Part shown: positions 18,975-29,720 of the stretch, one piece after another
How positions within the stretch are numbered: the first letter of the stretch is position 1
Layout: every line of letters begins with the position of its first letter
From: Takakia lepidozioides
Taxonomy: Eukaryota > Streptophyta > Takakiopsida > Takakiales > Takakiaceae
DNA: 64,000 nucleotides
Direction: 5' to 3'
Assembly (NCBI GenBank): GCA_030704615.1
Contig: CM060731.1
Span: 43,276,001-43,340,000, forward strand
Position numbers and translations under genes: made by a program
Notes under the pieces: model-generated
The model's database searches: none
Told to the model about the DNA's origin: nothing
The model's input: the letters and a program-made list of their open reading frames with translations, nothing else

Positions 18975-20938
18975 TCCCCGATTTTCACAGGAAAGAACAT
19001 TGAAAAGTTCTGCTCAATATCTGCCCATGAGGGCCGAAAGTTGCGCCCTTCAATATTCATATGTTTCTGCCTAAACAGTGTGCGGTTCCGCAGACTATTT
19101 GAGCTGACAGTGAAGGCTTCATTTTATACTCAGAAATGTGCCCCTAAGTGTCCAAATTTTGCACCCAGAAACATTGAAATCTCAGCTCAAACAGTGTGCG
19201 TTGCCGCACACTGTTTGGGCTGACAGTGAAGGATTCATCTCATCCTCAGAGGGGTGCCCCCTGAAGTCCAAATTTTGCAGCCTGAAACATTGAAGTGTTT
19301 AGCTCAAACAGAGTGCGTTGCCGCACACTGTCTGAGCTGGCAGTGAAGGGTTCATTTTCACCCTAACATAACAGACATCAAGACCAAATTTTGAACCCTA
19401 AAACATTGAAAAGGTCTGCTCAAACAGTGTGCGTTGCCGCACACTGTTTTGAGCTGGTTTGAAGGGTTCATTTCATCCTCAGATAACAGACCGCAAAGAC
19501 CAATTTTGCACCCTTAAACATTGAAATGTTCAGCTCAACAGTGTGCGTTGCCGCACACTGTCTGAGCTGGCAGTGAAGGGTTCATTTCACCCTCACATAA
19601 CAGACATCAAGACCAAATTTTGCACCCTAAAACAGGGAAATGTTCAGCTCAAACAGTGTGCGTTGCCGCACACTGTTTGAGCTGGCAGCACAGTGTTCAT
19701 TTCATCCTGAGATAGGTGCCCCTGAAGTCCAAATTTTGCACCAAGAAACATTGAAGTGCTCAGCTCAAACAGTGTGCATTGCCGCACAATGTTTGGGCTG
19801 ACAGTGAAGGGTTCATCTCATCCTCAGAGACGTGCCCCCTGAAGTCCAAATTTTGCACCCTAGAAACATTGAAATGTTCAGCTCAAACAGTGTGCGTTGC
19901 CGCACACTGTCTGAGCTCGCAGTGAAGGGTTCATTTCACCCCTCACACAGGTGCCCCTGAAGTCCAAATTTTGCACCCAGAAACATTGAAATGCTCAGCT
20001 CAAACAGTGTGCGTTGCCGCACACTGTCTGAGCTCGCAGTGAAGGGTTCATTTCACCCTCACACAGGTGCCCCTGAAGTCCAAATTTTGCACCTGCACAG
20101 AAACATTGAAATGCTCAGCTCAAACAGTGTGCGTTGCCGCACACTGTCTGAGCTCGCAGTGAAGGGTTCATTTCACCCTCACACAGGTGCCCCTGAAGTC
20201 CAAATTTTGCACCCGAAACATTTGAAATGCTCAGCTCAAACAGTGTGCGTTGCCGCACACTGTCTTAGCTGGCAGTGAAAGGTTCATTTCACACCATCAC
20301 CCACACAGGTGCCCCTAAAGTCCAAATTTTGCAACCCAGAAACATTGAAATGCTCAGCTCAAACAGTGTGCGTTGCCGCACACTGTTTGGGCTGACAGTG
20401 AAGGATTCATCTCATCCTCAGAGGGGTGCCCCTGAAGTCCAAATTTTGCAGCCTGAAACATTGAAGTGTTCAGCTCAAACAGAGTGCGTTGCCGCCCACT
20501 GTCTGAGCTGGCAGTGAGGGTTCATTTCACCCTAACATAACAGACATCAAGACCAAATTTTGAACCCTAAAACATTGAAAAGGTCTGCTCAAACAGTGTG
20601 CGTTGCCGCACGCTGTTTGAGCTGGTTTTGAAGGGTTCATTTCATCCTCAGATAACAGACAGCAAGACCAAATTTTGCACCCTTAAACATTGAAATGTTC
20701 AGCTCAAACAGTGTGCGTTGCCGCACACTGTATGAGCTGGCAGTGAAGGGTTCATTTCACCCTCACATAACAGACATCAAGACCAAATTTTGCACCCTAA
20801 AACAGGGAAATGTTCAGCTCAAACAGTGTGCGTTGCCGCACACTGTTTGAGCTGGCAGCACAGTGTTCATTTCATCCTAGATAGGTGCCCCTGAAGTCCA
20901 AATTTTGCACCAAGAAACATTGAAGTGCTCAGCTCAAC
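18975..20938. repeat. Satellite array of about 118-bp hairpin units (element C)
   Basis: About 16 units of 112-122 bp. Each has the palindrome GTGTGCGTTGCCGCACAC, extended outward by CTCAAACA and TGTTTGAG, so the full stem is about 15 bp with a TTGC loop. Between palindromes lies a conserved spacer (ggttcatttcaccctcac, ccaaattttgcaccc, gaaacattgaaatg). Units are all in one orientation. A higher-order duplication is visible: 19211-19765 and 20383-20938 have the same unit order at an offset of 1,172 bp. The array starts beside the 5' end of the ParB-methyltransferase gene. Confidence 0.9.
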
Positions 20939-21089
20939 GGTAATAGGGTCCGTAACCTGAAAAACGGCGACGTATTTCGCGGTAATAGGTCTCTCTGGCG
21001 AAAAATGGTGCCGAATTCCGCGGCTATAGTCCCCTCATGACAGGTAATTCGGCGCCATTTTTCCAGTGCATGTTCGGACTTAGCCAGTT

Positions 21090-23334
21090 CGGACTTAGCA
21101 AATGTCGGACGTGCAACTCACCTCCCGCATATAGTCGCCGAACTGGAGGAAACGATAATGCCACCATGCTAGCCAACTGACCATTGCTCCCTCGTCTGAT
21201 TTCCTTACAACACCTGACGATGTCCACCAAGCCCGTATGCATGCAAACTGTGTCTCTGCATCATCCAAGGTAGGAGCGCGCTTCCACGCAAGGCACATGG
21301 AACGGTGCTCCTCTCTGAAATCTGGCGCCACGAGCCTGGTTGTGTACTGCGAAAGGCTTTGCAGAAAATGGAACCCACAAGATCTCTCCTTGCCTTCCAT
21401 GGGAACATTGGGGTCTTGCCCGTACACCCTTCGGATGGCAGCCCAATTTGCTTGTGCGTTGTCCGCCATGAAACCACGGAAATTCGGAGGGGGCAATCCC
21501 GCCTTGGCCATCTGTTCGTTTATTCCCTGCCAAAGAAGCATCTCCGATTGTGTGTCCTCTCCTTTCATCTCACAATAGCAATTGTCATTAGCATCCTGCA
21601 GTGGGTGTCGTAGACATGTGCACCCATTGTCACCCACTGGTGATTTGTAATTCACTTGATATGGTCGAACATGACCCAACTGTTTGACAAGTTCGTACTT
21701 GTCATCCTGTCAACCAGTTCGACGCCGCTGCCAGGTCCATACGTGGACATTTTGAGTACGAAACAACGATCTGCCTCAGTCCCTTGTCCTGGAAACCTAC
21801 TTCCATGAATGTAGTCATATCCACATCGTCGCTTCACCTCCAGAATGGAGTGCATATCCGAGCCACGCCCAATTTTCTGTTTGCATGAGACAATGTGGTT
21901 TCGGACATTCGGTGAACATACGTGGGACACCGACTCCAGCAATGCCTCCATTTCCTTCTCGTCGAGAGGAACTCTATCGGAGCCGTCTTCCGACATAATT
22001 CTGGCCAATGCCATCTTATGGGCGGCTTGGAGCTGTATCTGTTTGGGTTTGGCACCCCGGTCTCAACTTAACCTCCTCCTGAACGAGCTGCTCTGCTTCG
22101 TGGGCAGCCTCCCGCGAGTTCCCCCTCGCCCTTTGTGACAATGGGAACCAACGTGTATGCAAGCTCGGGTGAGGTCAGGGAAACGGTGCAACACATAGAA
22201 CTGCTTGGCATTACAAACAGACATGCAGTGTGGTGGTTCTTTGCAATGCGCAACACTAAATGTGGAGTTCGGAACCTTCTCCTGAGCTCGAAATGGTTGA
22301 TGAGCTGTGCCTGTCCAATCGGTCTCGTTCCTGTGACCTCTGGATTTAAAGTGGAAGCAAGTTGGGGAGAAACACCGCAACGCGCCCGCACAAACAACGT
22401 AGCGCACCCGCACACCATCGAGCATCTTCATGCTGGTGGTTTTGGTAACGCACCAAGGATGACCGTCATGTTTTCTATCCATATCTGTCAACATTCCGGA
22501 CACCCTCGAGGTCCGCCCGAGGAGGAACTCAAAGAAGATATTACCGTCGACGTCGGCGGGAAGGCATGTAACCGATTTAATTGCGAACTTGCTGTAGTCC
22601 AGCCCAGCCAGCTCCGACCGGTGTCCCTCCAGGTGAAGCCCTCGCAGAATTTCAAGAATAGATCGAACTGCGGTGCTCGTGCTGGGAATATGACTCCCTC
22701 CTCCACTGACGTCCATTGAGGACTTGCTTGATCTCCAGGACGACCTCGGAACTTCCATGACCTCGTCTGAGTCGGACAGGTTGTGAACAACCCGGTTCTG
22801 GCTCGTCTTCATGATGGGTTCGGCTCTGGATTTACTTCGTTGCGGACTTCTCTCTTTGAGGTAGCCACTCTCTGATTCGCGGATTGTTTCGTGGAAGGCG
22901 CCAGGATAGAAGGTGCATTTGGCGGGCAAATGAAGTCCCCAACAGCCTGTATATGACGTTGTCCAATGGTGGAACTCGCCATTTCCCTGCCATCGCCGAA
23001 ATCATCGTGGAGCACAACAATACTCTCGACAACAAGGCCGTTAGAGTCCTTCCTTTCCTCCTCCAAAAAACCGACCCCGTTTCAGGTGGTATCGAACGCA
23101 CAGATATTTCTCCATCAACCGGCAGGTGTCCCCTCTGCACGGAAATGAAGCTCTATGCTCGTGAGGAGGGCAGTACACTGTAGCGCTCGGGTTTTCCGCC
23201 ATGGGAGATGTGCACACAAGACTCCCAGGATGGAGTGCGGGGAACTCCCTGGTAGAAGGGGGATGCAGCGAAGGGAATGAATGCGATGCCGATTTGTCCG
23301 AGCGACGAAGCCTGATCCAAATCCAGGGAGCCAA
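21090..23334 (-). pseudogene. Mutator-like transposase relic (element A')
   Basis: Read from 23334: an N-terminal block with CRLMEKYLCVRY (D has CRVTETYLCSKF); SGMLTDMDRKHDGHPWCVTK; a Cys/His-rich zinc region (CFSPTCFHFKSRGHRNETDW, then AHCKEPPHCMSVC); MSEDGSDRVPLDEKEME; and the catalytic domain with NSWVMFDHIK, GFMADNAQANWAAIRRVYG and ERSCGFHFLQSL. The Asp of FMADNAQ and the Cys/His of CGFHFLQ fit the second acid and following C/H motif of MULE transposases. At least two frameshifts occur (near 22130 and 21660). The copy ends at the splice donor YMRE/GTGAGT (21122/21121); the SWIM exon is gone. Confidence 0.8.
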
Positions 23335-23379
23335 CTATCTCAAAAATCCACAGTCAGAGTGTTAATGAACCTTGTCTCC

Positions 23380-25280
23380 GGAATGCGGCCCCTGGTCTTT
23401 GCGCAATAACTGCCAACGGTATGCAGTCAGAAAGTGGGGGGCCGTCCGGATGATGACGGCTGAAGGGGAGAAGCCGGCACCGTGCCGTCACATTACTACC
23501 CCCCATGAGAAATTCGGCACCCAATATCCAACAGGGGAGCCCGGATGAAGTCGCCTCGGGCGCAGAGGCCGGCGCGTGTGCGACAGAGAACATCCCCTGG
23601 ATGGAGATTCGGCGCCGAATTTCCATCCAGCAGGTAAAGGAAGTCGTGTCGGGGGGTCAGGCCGAAAACTGGCCGGCATAAAACATCCCCAGATGGAAAA
23701 ACGGCGCCGAATTTCCATCCGGGGCGGTTCGGATGCAGTCGGGGAGGGGGGAGAGGCCGGCACTTGGCCGTCACATTTCAACCCCCGGACGGAAATTCGG
23801 CACCGAATATCGAATAGGGGACGCCCGGATGAGTGGTCGCCTCGGCGTAGAGGTCGGCACGTGGTTCGACAGAGAGCATCCCTTGGATGGAGATTCGGCG
23901 CCGAATTTCCATCCGGGCCCCCCCAAGGAAGTCTTGTCGGGGTGTCAGACTGAAACTAAACTGGCCGACATAAAACCTCCCCAGATGGGAAAACGGCGCC
24001 GAATTTCAATCCGGGGCCGTTCCAATGCGGTTGGGAGGGGGGAGAGGTCGGCACCTGGCCATCATATTTCAACCGCCGGACGGAAATTCGGCACCGAATA
24101 TCCAACAGAACGGCGGAGAGGCCGGCACCTCTCCGACAGAGACCAGCCCCCGGATGGAAATTCGGCGCCGAATTTCCACCCAGCAGGTAAGTACATCCCG
24201 GATGGATGGAAATCCGGCGCCGAATTTCCATCCAGCAGGTAAGTGAAATCCCGGATCGATCGAAATCCGGCGCCGCATATCCATCCTGCAGGTAATTCGA
24301 ATCCCGGATGGATGGAAATTCGGCGCCGAATTTCCATCCAGCAGATAAGTTGAATCCCGGATGGATGGAAATCCGGCGCCGAATTTCCATCCAGCAGGTA
24401 AGTTGAATCCCGGATGGATGGAAATCCGGCGCCGAATTTCCATCCAGCAGGTAAGTGGAATCCCGGATGGATGGAAATCCGGCGCCGAATTTCCATCCAG
24501 CAGATAAGTCGGATCGCTGGCGTATGGATATGCGGCACCGAATTTCCATTCGCCAGGTATTTCATCAGCTGAGAATTACCTTCCTGCAGGTAATTCTGAT
24601 CGATGAATTACCTTCCTGCAGGTAATTCTTATCGACGAAGGTAGGAAGGTAATTCCTCGCTCAGAATTACCTGCAGGAAGGTAATTCATCGCTGAGAATT
24701 ACCTGCAGGAAGGTAATTCTCAGCGATGAATTACCTGCAGGAGGGAAATTCGGCGCCGGATTTCGATCCATCCGGGATTCCAGTAACCTGCTGGATGGAA
24801 ATGCGGCGCCGAATTTCCATCCATCCGGGATTCGAATTACCTGCTGGAAGGAAATTCGGCACCGAATTTCCATCCATCCGGGATTCCACTTACCTGCTGG
24901 ATGGAATCCGGCGCCGAATTTCCATCCATCTGGGATTCGAATTACCTGCAGGATGGAAATTCGGCGCCGAATTTCCATCCATCCGGGATTCCACTTACCT
25001 GTTGGATGGAAATCCGGCGCCGAATTTCCATCCATCTGGGATTCGAATTACCTGCAGGATGGAAATTCGGCGCCGGATTTCATCCATCCGGGATTCCACT
25101 ACTTACCTGCTGGATGGAAATCCGGCGCCGAATTTCCATCCATCCGGGATTCGAATTACCTGCAGGATGGAAATTCGGCGCCGGATTTTCATCCATCCGG
25201 GATTCCACTTACCTGCAGGATGGAAATCCGGTGCCGGATCTCCATCCATCCGCTCTCCGACCAACCTTGCGGATGGAAAT
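23380..25280. repeat. Palindrome array, 53-bp period, with opposed halves
   Basis: Units are centred on AAATTCGGCGCCGAATTT or the variant AAATCCGGCGCCGAATTT, flanked by GGATGG and CCATCC. From 24163 the CGGCGCCG cores start at 24163, 24215, 24268, 24321, 24374, 24427 and 24480, steps of 52-53 bp. Spacers read AGCAGGTAAGTTGAATCCCG up to about 24560 and in the reverse sense (CGGGATTCGAATTACCTGCA) from about 24770 on. The centre, 24570-24750, is a run of gaattacc/ggtaattc palindromes. The whole is one large inverted repeat. 23570-24110 is a tandem pair of about 285-bp units with the same cores. Confidence 0.9.
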
Positions 25281-28200
25281 CCGTTTCCGATTTTGTGCAA
25301 GTCAGATCTAGGGACTTAGCCATTTTTCGGCCCCGAAATGGAAATGGCGCCAAAAATAACTAATATAATAACAAATGCCATTTTATCCATTTCGCGGCCG
25401 AAACAACGGCTTACGTCCCAGATCTACTAGCACCCAAAATCGGAATTCGGCTCCCATTTTTCCAGTCATGCTGGTAATTCGAAAGAGCGGATGGAATGGA
25501 ATCCGGCGTCCGGATTTTCATCCATCCCTCTTTCGAATTACCTCATGACTGAAATTTTGCGCGCCACTTACCTGGTGATTTGACATCCGGCGCCGGATTT
25601 CCATCCATCCGCTTCTTGGTCTTCTACGAATTACCTGCATGACTGGAAAAATGGCGCCGAATTTCCGATTTTGGTCGCAATCAGATCGGGACTCTAGCCA
25701 TTTTCGGCCCCGAAAATGGAAATATGGCGCAAAAAAAAAAAAAAAAAAAAATCAAAAAAAAAAAAAAAAAAAAAAACGACCATTGTTTAGTTCAGGGGCC
25801 GAAAACGGCTTAGTCCCAGATCGACTGCACCCAAAATCGGAAATTCGGCGCCAGTTTTCCAGTCACGCAGGTATTCGAAGAGCGGATGGATGGAAATCCG
25901 GCGGGCCGGAATTTTCATCCATCCGCATCAGCGAATTACCTGCATGACAAGAAATTTTGCGCGCCGACTTACCTGGTGGATGGAATCCGCTCCGGATTTC
26001 CATCCATCCGCGCCTTCGAATTAACCTGCATGACTGGAAAATGCGCCGATTTTCCAATTTTTGGTGCAATCAGATCTGGGACTTAGCCATTTTCGACATC
26101 CCGAAATGGACACAGTAGGGCGCAAAAGACAAAAAACCACAACACAAAAAAAAAAAACAAAAGCCATTTTTCCAATCGGGCCGAAAACGGCTAATCCCCA
26201 GATCGGACGGCACCTCAACATCGATTCGGCGCCATTTTCCAGTCCAATTCAGGTAATTCGAAGACGATGGATGGAAATCCGGCGCCGGATTTTCATCCAT
26301 CCGCTCTTTTCGAATTACCTGCATGAACGGAACTTTTTGCCGCGCAGCGACTTACCTTGTGGTGGAAATCCGCCCGGATTTCCATCCTATACCGCTCTCT
26401 TTCGAATTACCTCATGAATTGGAAAAAATGGCGCCGCCTTTCCGATTTTTTTGTGCAAGTCCGATTTGGGACTTAGCCTTTTCGGCCCGGCCCCGAAATG
26501 GAAATATGGCGCCACGAAAAAAAAAAAAAAACGCCATTTTTCCTGTTCAGGACCGAACACGGCTAATTCCCAGATCTGACTAGCAGCCCACTCGGAAATT
26601 CGGCGCCATTTTTTCCAGTCATGCAGTAATTCGAAGAGCGTATGGATGAGAATCCGGCGCCGGATTTTCATCCATCGCTCTTCGAATTACCTGCATGACG
26701 GAAATTTTGCGCGCCGACTTCCCTTGGTGGAATCGAAATCCGGCGCCGGATTTCCATCCCTCTGCTCTTTGAATTACCTGCATGACTGGAAAAATGTGCG
26801 CCGAAAACATTTTGGCCCCCCCGATTTGTTGGTGCCAGTCAGATCTGGGACTTAGACCATTTTTCGGCAACGAATGGATAAATGTCGCGCGAAAATAATA
26901 AAAAAAAAAAAAAAAAACAGCCATTTTTCCAGTTCGGGGCCGAAAACGCTAAGTCCCAGATCTGACTAGCACCCAAAATCGGAAATTCGGCGCCATTTTT
27001 CCAGTCATGCAGGTAATTCGAAGAGCGGATGGATGGAAATCCGGCGCCGGATTTTCATCCATCCGCTTCTTTTCGAATTACCTGCATGACGGAAATTTTT
27101 CGCGCCTACTTACCTGGTGGATGGAAATCCGGGCGCGGATGTCCATCATCCGCTCTTGCATTACCTACATGACTGGAAAAATGGCGCCGAATTTCCGATT
27201 TTGGTGCCAGTCAGATCTGGGCCTTAGCCATTTTCCGGCCCCGAAATGGAAAAAATGGTGCCCGAAAAAAAAAAAAAAAAAAACGGGCATTTTTCTACTT
27301 TGGGGCCGAAAACGGCATAAGTCCCAGATCTGACTGGCACCCAAATCGGTAAATTCGGCGCCATTTTCCATTTCGCTTTTCTGGGCCCAGTCAAATCTGG
27401 GCCTTACCCATTTTCGGCCCCGAACTGAATAAATGGCGCCGAAAAAAATAAATACAAAAACGTAGCTTGTTTTTAGTTCAGGTCCGAAAACGGCTAAGTC
27501 CTGATCTGACTGGCACCCAAAATCGGAATTCCGGCGCCATTTTTCCAGTTCTGGGCCCAGTCAGATCTGGACTTAGCCATTTTTCGGCCCGAATCTGGAA
27601 AAATGGCGCCGAAAAAAAAAAAAAAAAAACGCGGCCATTTTTCTTATTCGGGGTCGAAAACGGCTAAGTCCCAGATCTTACTGGCACCCAAAATCGAAAT
27701 TCGGCGCCATGCTTTTTTCATTCTGGGCCCAGTCTGATAGGGCGCGGAACTGGAAAAATGGTGTCTGAATTCCAGTTGCGGTTCCAGTCATCTTAGGGAC
27801 TAGCTATTTTCGGCCTGGAACTGGAAAATGGCGCCATTTTCCATTTCGGGGCCGAAAATGGCTAAGTCCTAGATCTGACTGGGCCCCGAACTGGGAAAAA
27901 TGGCGCCGAATTTCCGATTTTGGGTGCCAGCCAGATCTGGACTTAGCCATTTTAGGCCCCGAACTGGAAAAATGGTGCCGAAAAAAAAACAAAAAAAACG
28001 GCCATTTTTCCAGTTCGGGGCCGAAAACGGCTAAGTCCCAGATCTGGCTGGCACCCAAAATCGGAAATTCGGCGCCATTTTTCCAGTTCGGGGCCCAGTC
28101 AGATCTAGGACTTAGCTATTTTCGGCCCGAAATGGAAAAATGGCGCCATTTTTCCAGTTCCGGTCCCCTAAAATAGCTAAGTCCCTACGATGACTGGAAC

Positions 28201-28288
28201 CGCAACTGAAATTCGACATCATTTTTCCAGTTCCGCCCGCGCTCTATCAGATCTGGGCTTAGCCATTTTCGGCCGCGAACAGGAAAAA
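25280..28288. repeat. Long foldback units of about 375 bp (element A')
   Basis: Each unit is a nested palindrome centred on a GGATGG...CCATCC core (near 25905, 26285, 26658 and 27045). Arms contain, in mirror order, gaattacctgcatgactgg, aaaaatggcgcc, ccgattttggtgc, cagatctgggacttagcca and tttcggccccgaa. A second symmetry centre holds poly-A runs. A single strand could fold into hairpins with arms of over 100 nt. Copies differ by many small indels. No coding sequence is present. Confidence 0.85.
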
Positions 28289-28795
28289 TGGAAGTTGAAG
28301 ACTCCCACAATGCTGAAACCATACTCCACACATGCACCACTTGCTTCCTTAACACCCGAGCCTTCTGTGAACTCCTCAACCCTGCAACACTTGCTAACAA
28401 GAGCTTCTTCACAAGCTCTAAAACTTTCAATGATGCTCTTCTTGAAGACCTCCTCTTGTACATAAAACCACAAGACTTTCTCTTGCAAACCCTGCAACAG
28501 CTTGTAACTTAAGAGCTATCTATCAAGCTCTCTTCCACACACAAGTGTTAACTATGCTAACACCTTGCACTTATAGATGTAAGCAGGTCTTCTTCTAGTG
28601 ATACGGAAATGGTGAAAAGAGGAGAAACCATTCTCTCACGTTATATAAGTCAACCCAATGGCACCTTTGCTAAAAGACTCCACCATACACCCTCCCCCAC
28701 TCTCCATCTCAAGTAATAGAGCGACTTCAATTGGCTCAACTTTGTTTGACCACATGGTTTTTTGAAAGCAGAGGCAATAGCCAGTGGGTACTTTC
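28289..28795 (-). mobile_element. Insert in the foldback array, possibly a solo LTR
   Basis: The repeat breaks at tggaagttgaagactccc and resumes at gggccgaaaatggctaag. The insert is not palindromic. On minus it has a TATA-like gacttatataacg, a transcribed-leader-like stretch and a 70-codon open frame (GLQEKVLWFYVQEEVFKKSI), plus a purine-rich gagagtgggggagggtg near its start. Those features resemble a short copia-type LTR in minus orientation, but no primer site, partner LTR or clear target duplication can be shown. Confidence 0.35.
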
Positions 28796-28942
28796 AGGGC
28801 CGAAAATGGCTAAGGTCCCCTAGGGTGGCTGGCACACCAAAATCGGAAATGCCGGCGCGCGATTTTTTTTTCCAGTTCCAGGCCCAGTCAGATCTGGGAC
28901 TTAGCCATTTTTAGGCCCCGAACTGGTAAAAAATGGCACCGG

Positions 28943-28993
<51 letters not shown>

Positions 28994-29130
28994 GCCATTG
29001 GTTCTATGTTTCGGCGCCTAAAATGGCCTAAGTCCCAGATCTGACTGGCACCAAAATCGGAATTCGGCGCCATTTTTTCCAGTTCCGGGCCTAGTCATAT
29101 CTGGGACTTAGCCATTTTCGGCAAGTAAAT
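28796..29130. repeat. Foldback units continue; 50-bp oligo-A
   Basis: The same cttagccatttt and ggcaccaaaatcgg words as at 25.3-28.2 kb resume. The symmetry centre contains about 50 consecutive A residues (28942-28990), the longest homopolymer in the window. Confidence 0.8.
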
Positions 29131-29273
29131 TCAAATAAATGGTTGCATTCAAGTCCACTGGTGCCACATTCCAACTTCACATGACCCTATTTTCCGTGCC
29201 TCCTAACCCTATTTCCGTGGACTTACACTGGTCCTGCTCATTTTTTTTTTTTTTTTCCGCTCATGCTCATGCC

Positions 29274-29295
29274 GCTCATGAAATAGCAAGCCCCC
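29274..29295 (-). repeat. Right terminal inverted repeat of element A'
   Basis: GCTCATGAAATAGCAAGCCC followed by CC is the inverse of the family end (compare 39403-39423). CTCATG words repeat just inside (29260-29272). Confidence 0.75.
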
Positions 29296-29720
29296 ACTGT
29301 AAGTTATGACTACATCACTACAGCATTGCGCCTACATGGAGAGGCTTGTGCGTGACACTGGGATCCTTGGGATTTGACATGTGAGACCATATGGTACAGT
29401 GGACTACACGACTACACCGGCGGTAGTCATTACTAACATGATAACTACATTACTACAGAAGTCTTGCGCCTACATGGATAGTGTCGGCGTGACAAACGTA
29501 TCCTCTGCTATGACACGTGTCCAATCGTTGGGATGGAATATGGGATGAATATGTGAGGCGTACTTTATAACTACATGACTACATGTGTGACTACACTGAT
29601 GACTATATAATTACTCAGTACATCGCTGAGGATGACATGTGGCACATTTCTGAATACATGTATGACTACATTACTCTGGGTGTGACTATATCACTACAAC
29701 ACTACAAATGCCACGTGGTC
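29296..29720. repeat. ACTACA-rich subterminal repeats of the CACTA element
   Basis: Two copies of a longer block (gactacatcactacagcatt, then gcgcctacatggagaggctt; second copy about 29440-29495) and many single ACTACA/TGTAGT words. The motif ataactacatgactaca also occurs inverted near 43310-43330, between parts of the Tnp2 gene. Confidence 0.55.

Larger units (their letters stand above)
14155..20938. mobile_element. Element C: ParB-methyltransferase gene plus hairpin array
   Basis: From left to right: terminal repeat, 3' region, a minus-strand ParB/methyltransferase-like gene (14557 to about 18950) and an array of about 118-bp hairpin units (18975-20938). The transposase half and right end are missing: the array stops inside one palindrome arm at 20938 and switches to the subterminal sequence of element A'. 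Element C lies within element A-left. Orientation is opposite to that of its relative E at 58150-61885. Confidence 0.65.
20939..29295. mobile_element. Element A': transposase relic and large palindrome arrays
   Basis: Left: subterminal sequence (cggtaatagggtcc) resembling the inner left ends of A-left and B, but with the terminal repeat itself deleted. Then a minus-strand transposase relic (21090-23334), 53-bp-period palindromes (23480-25280), long foldback units (25280-29130, with an insert at 28289-28795) and a right terminal repeat (29274-29295). The methyltransferase-like gene expected on the right is absent; arrays run to the right end. Confidence 0.65.

Noticed and set aside
18975-20938. 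CRISPR array
   Set aside because: Repeat plus spacer layout is superficially similar, but spacers are themselves repeated, units vary in length, the host is a plant and no cas gene is present.
24056-24565. Long open frames with repeated HPSGIP/MEIRRRISI-type peptides in the A' array
   Set aside because: They are translations of the 53-bp palindrome unit in several frames and on both strands; 53 is not a multiple of three and frames swap freely, so no protein is implied.
28219-28497. A host gene exon inside the foldback array (GLQEKVLWFYVQEEVFKKSI)
   Set aside because: Only one short frame, no splice partners, and promoter-like and purine-rich flanks that fit an LTR better. Kept as a low-confidence insert.
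29274-29295. Pairing this right end with the left end at 13075 as one 16-kb element
   Set aside because: Flanking bases do not match as a target duplication, the coding orientation of A' is opposite to that expected from A-left, and the PPR sequence does not resume on the right.
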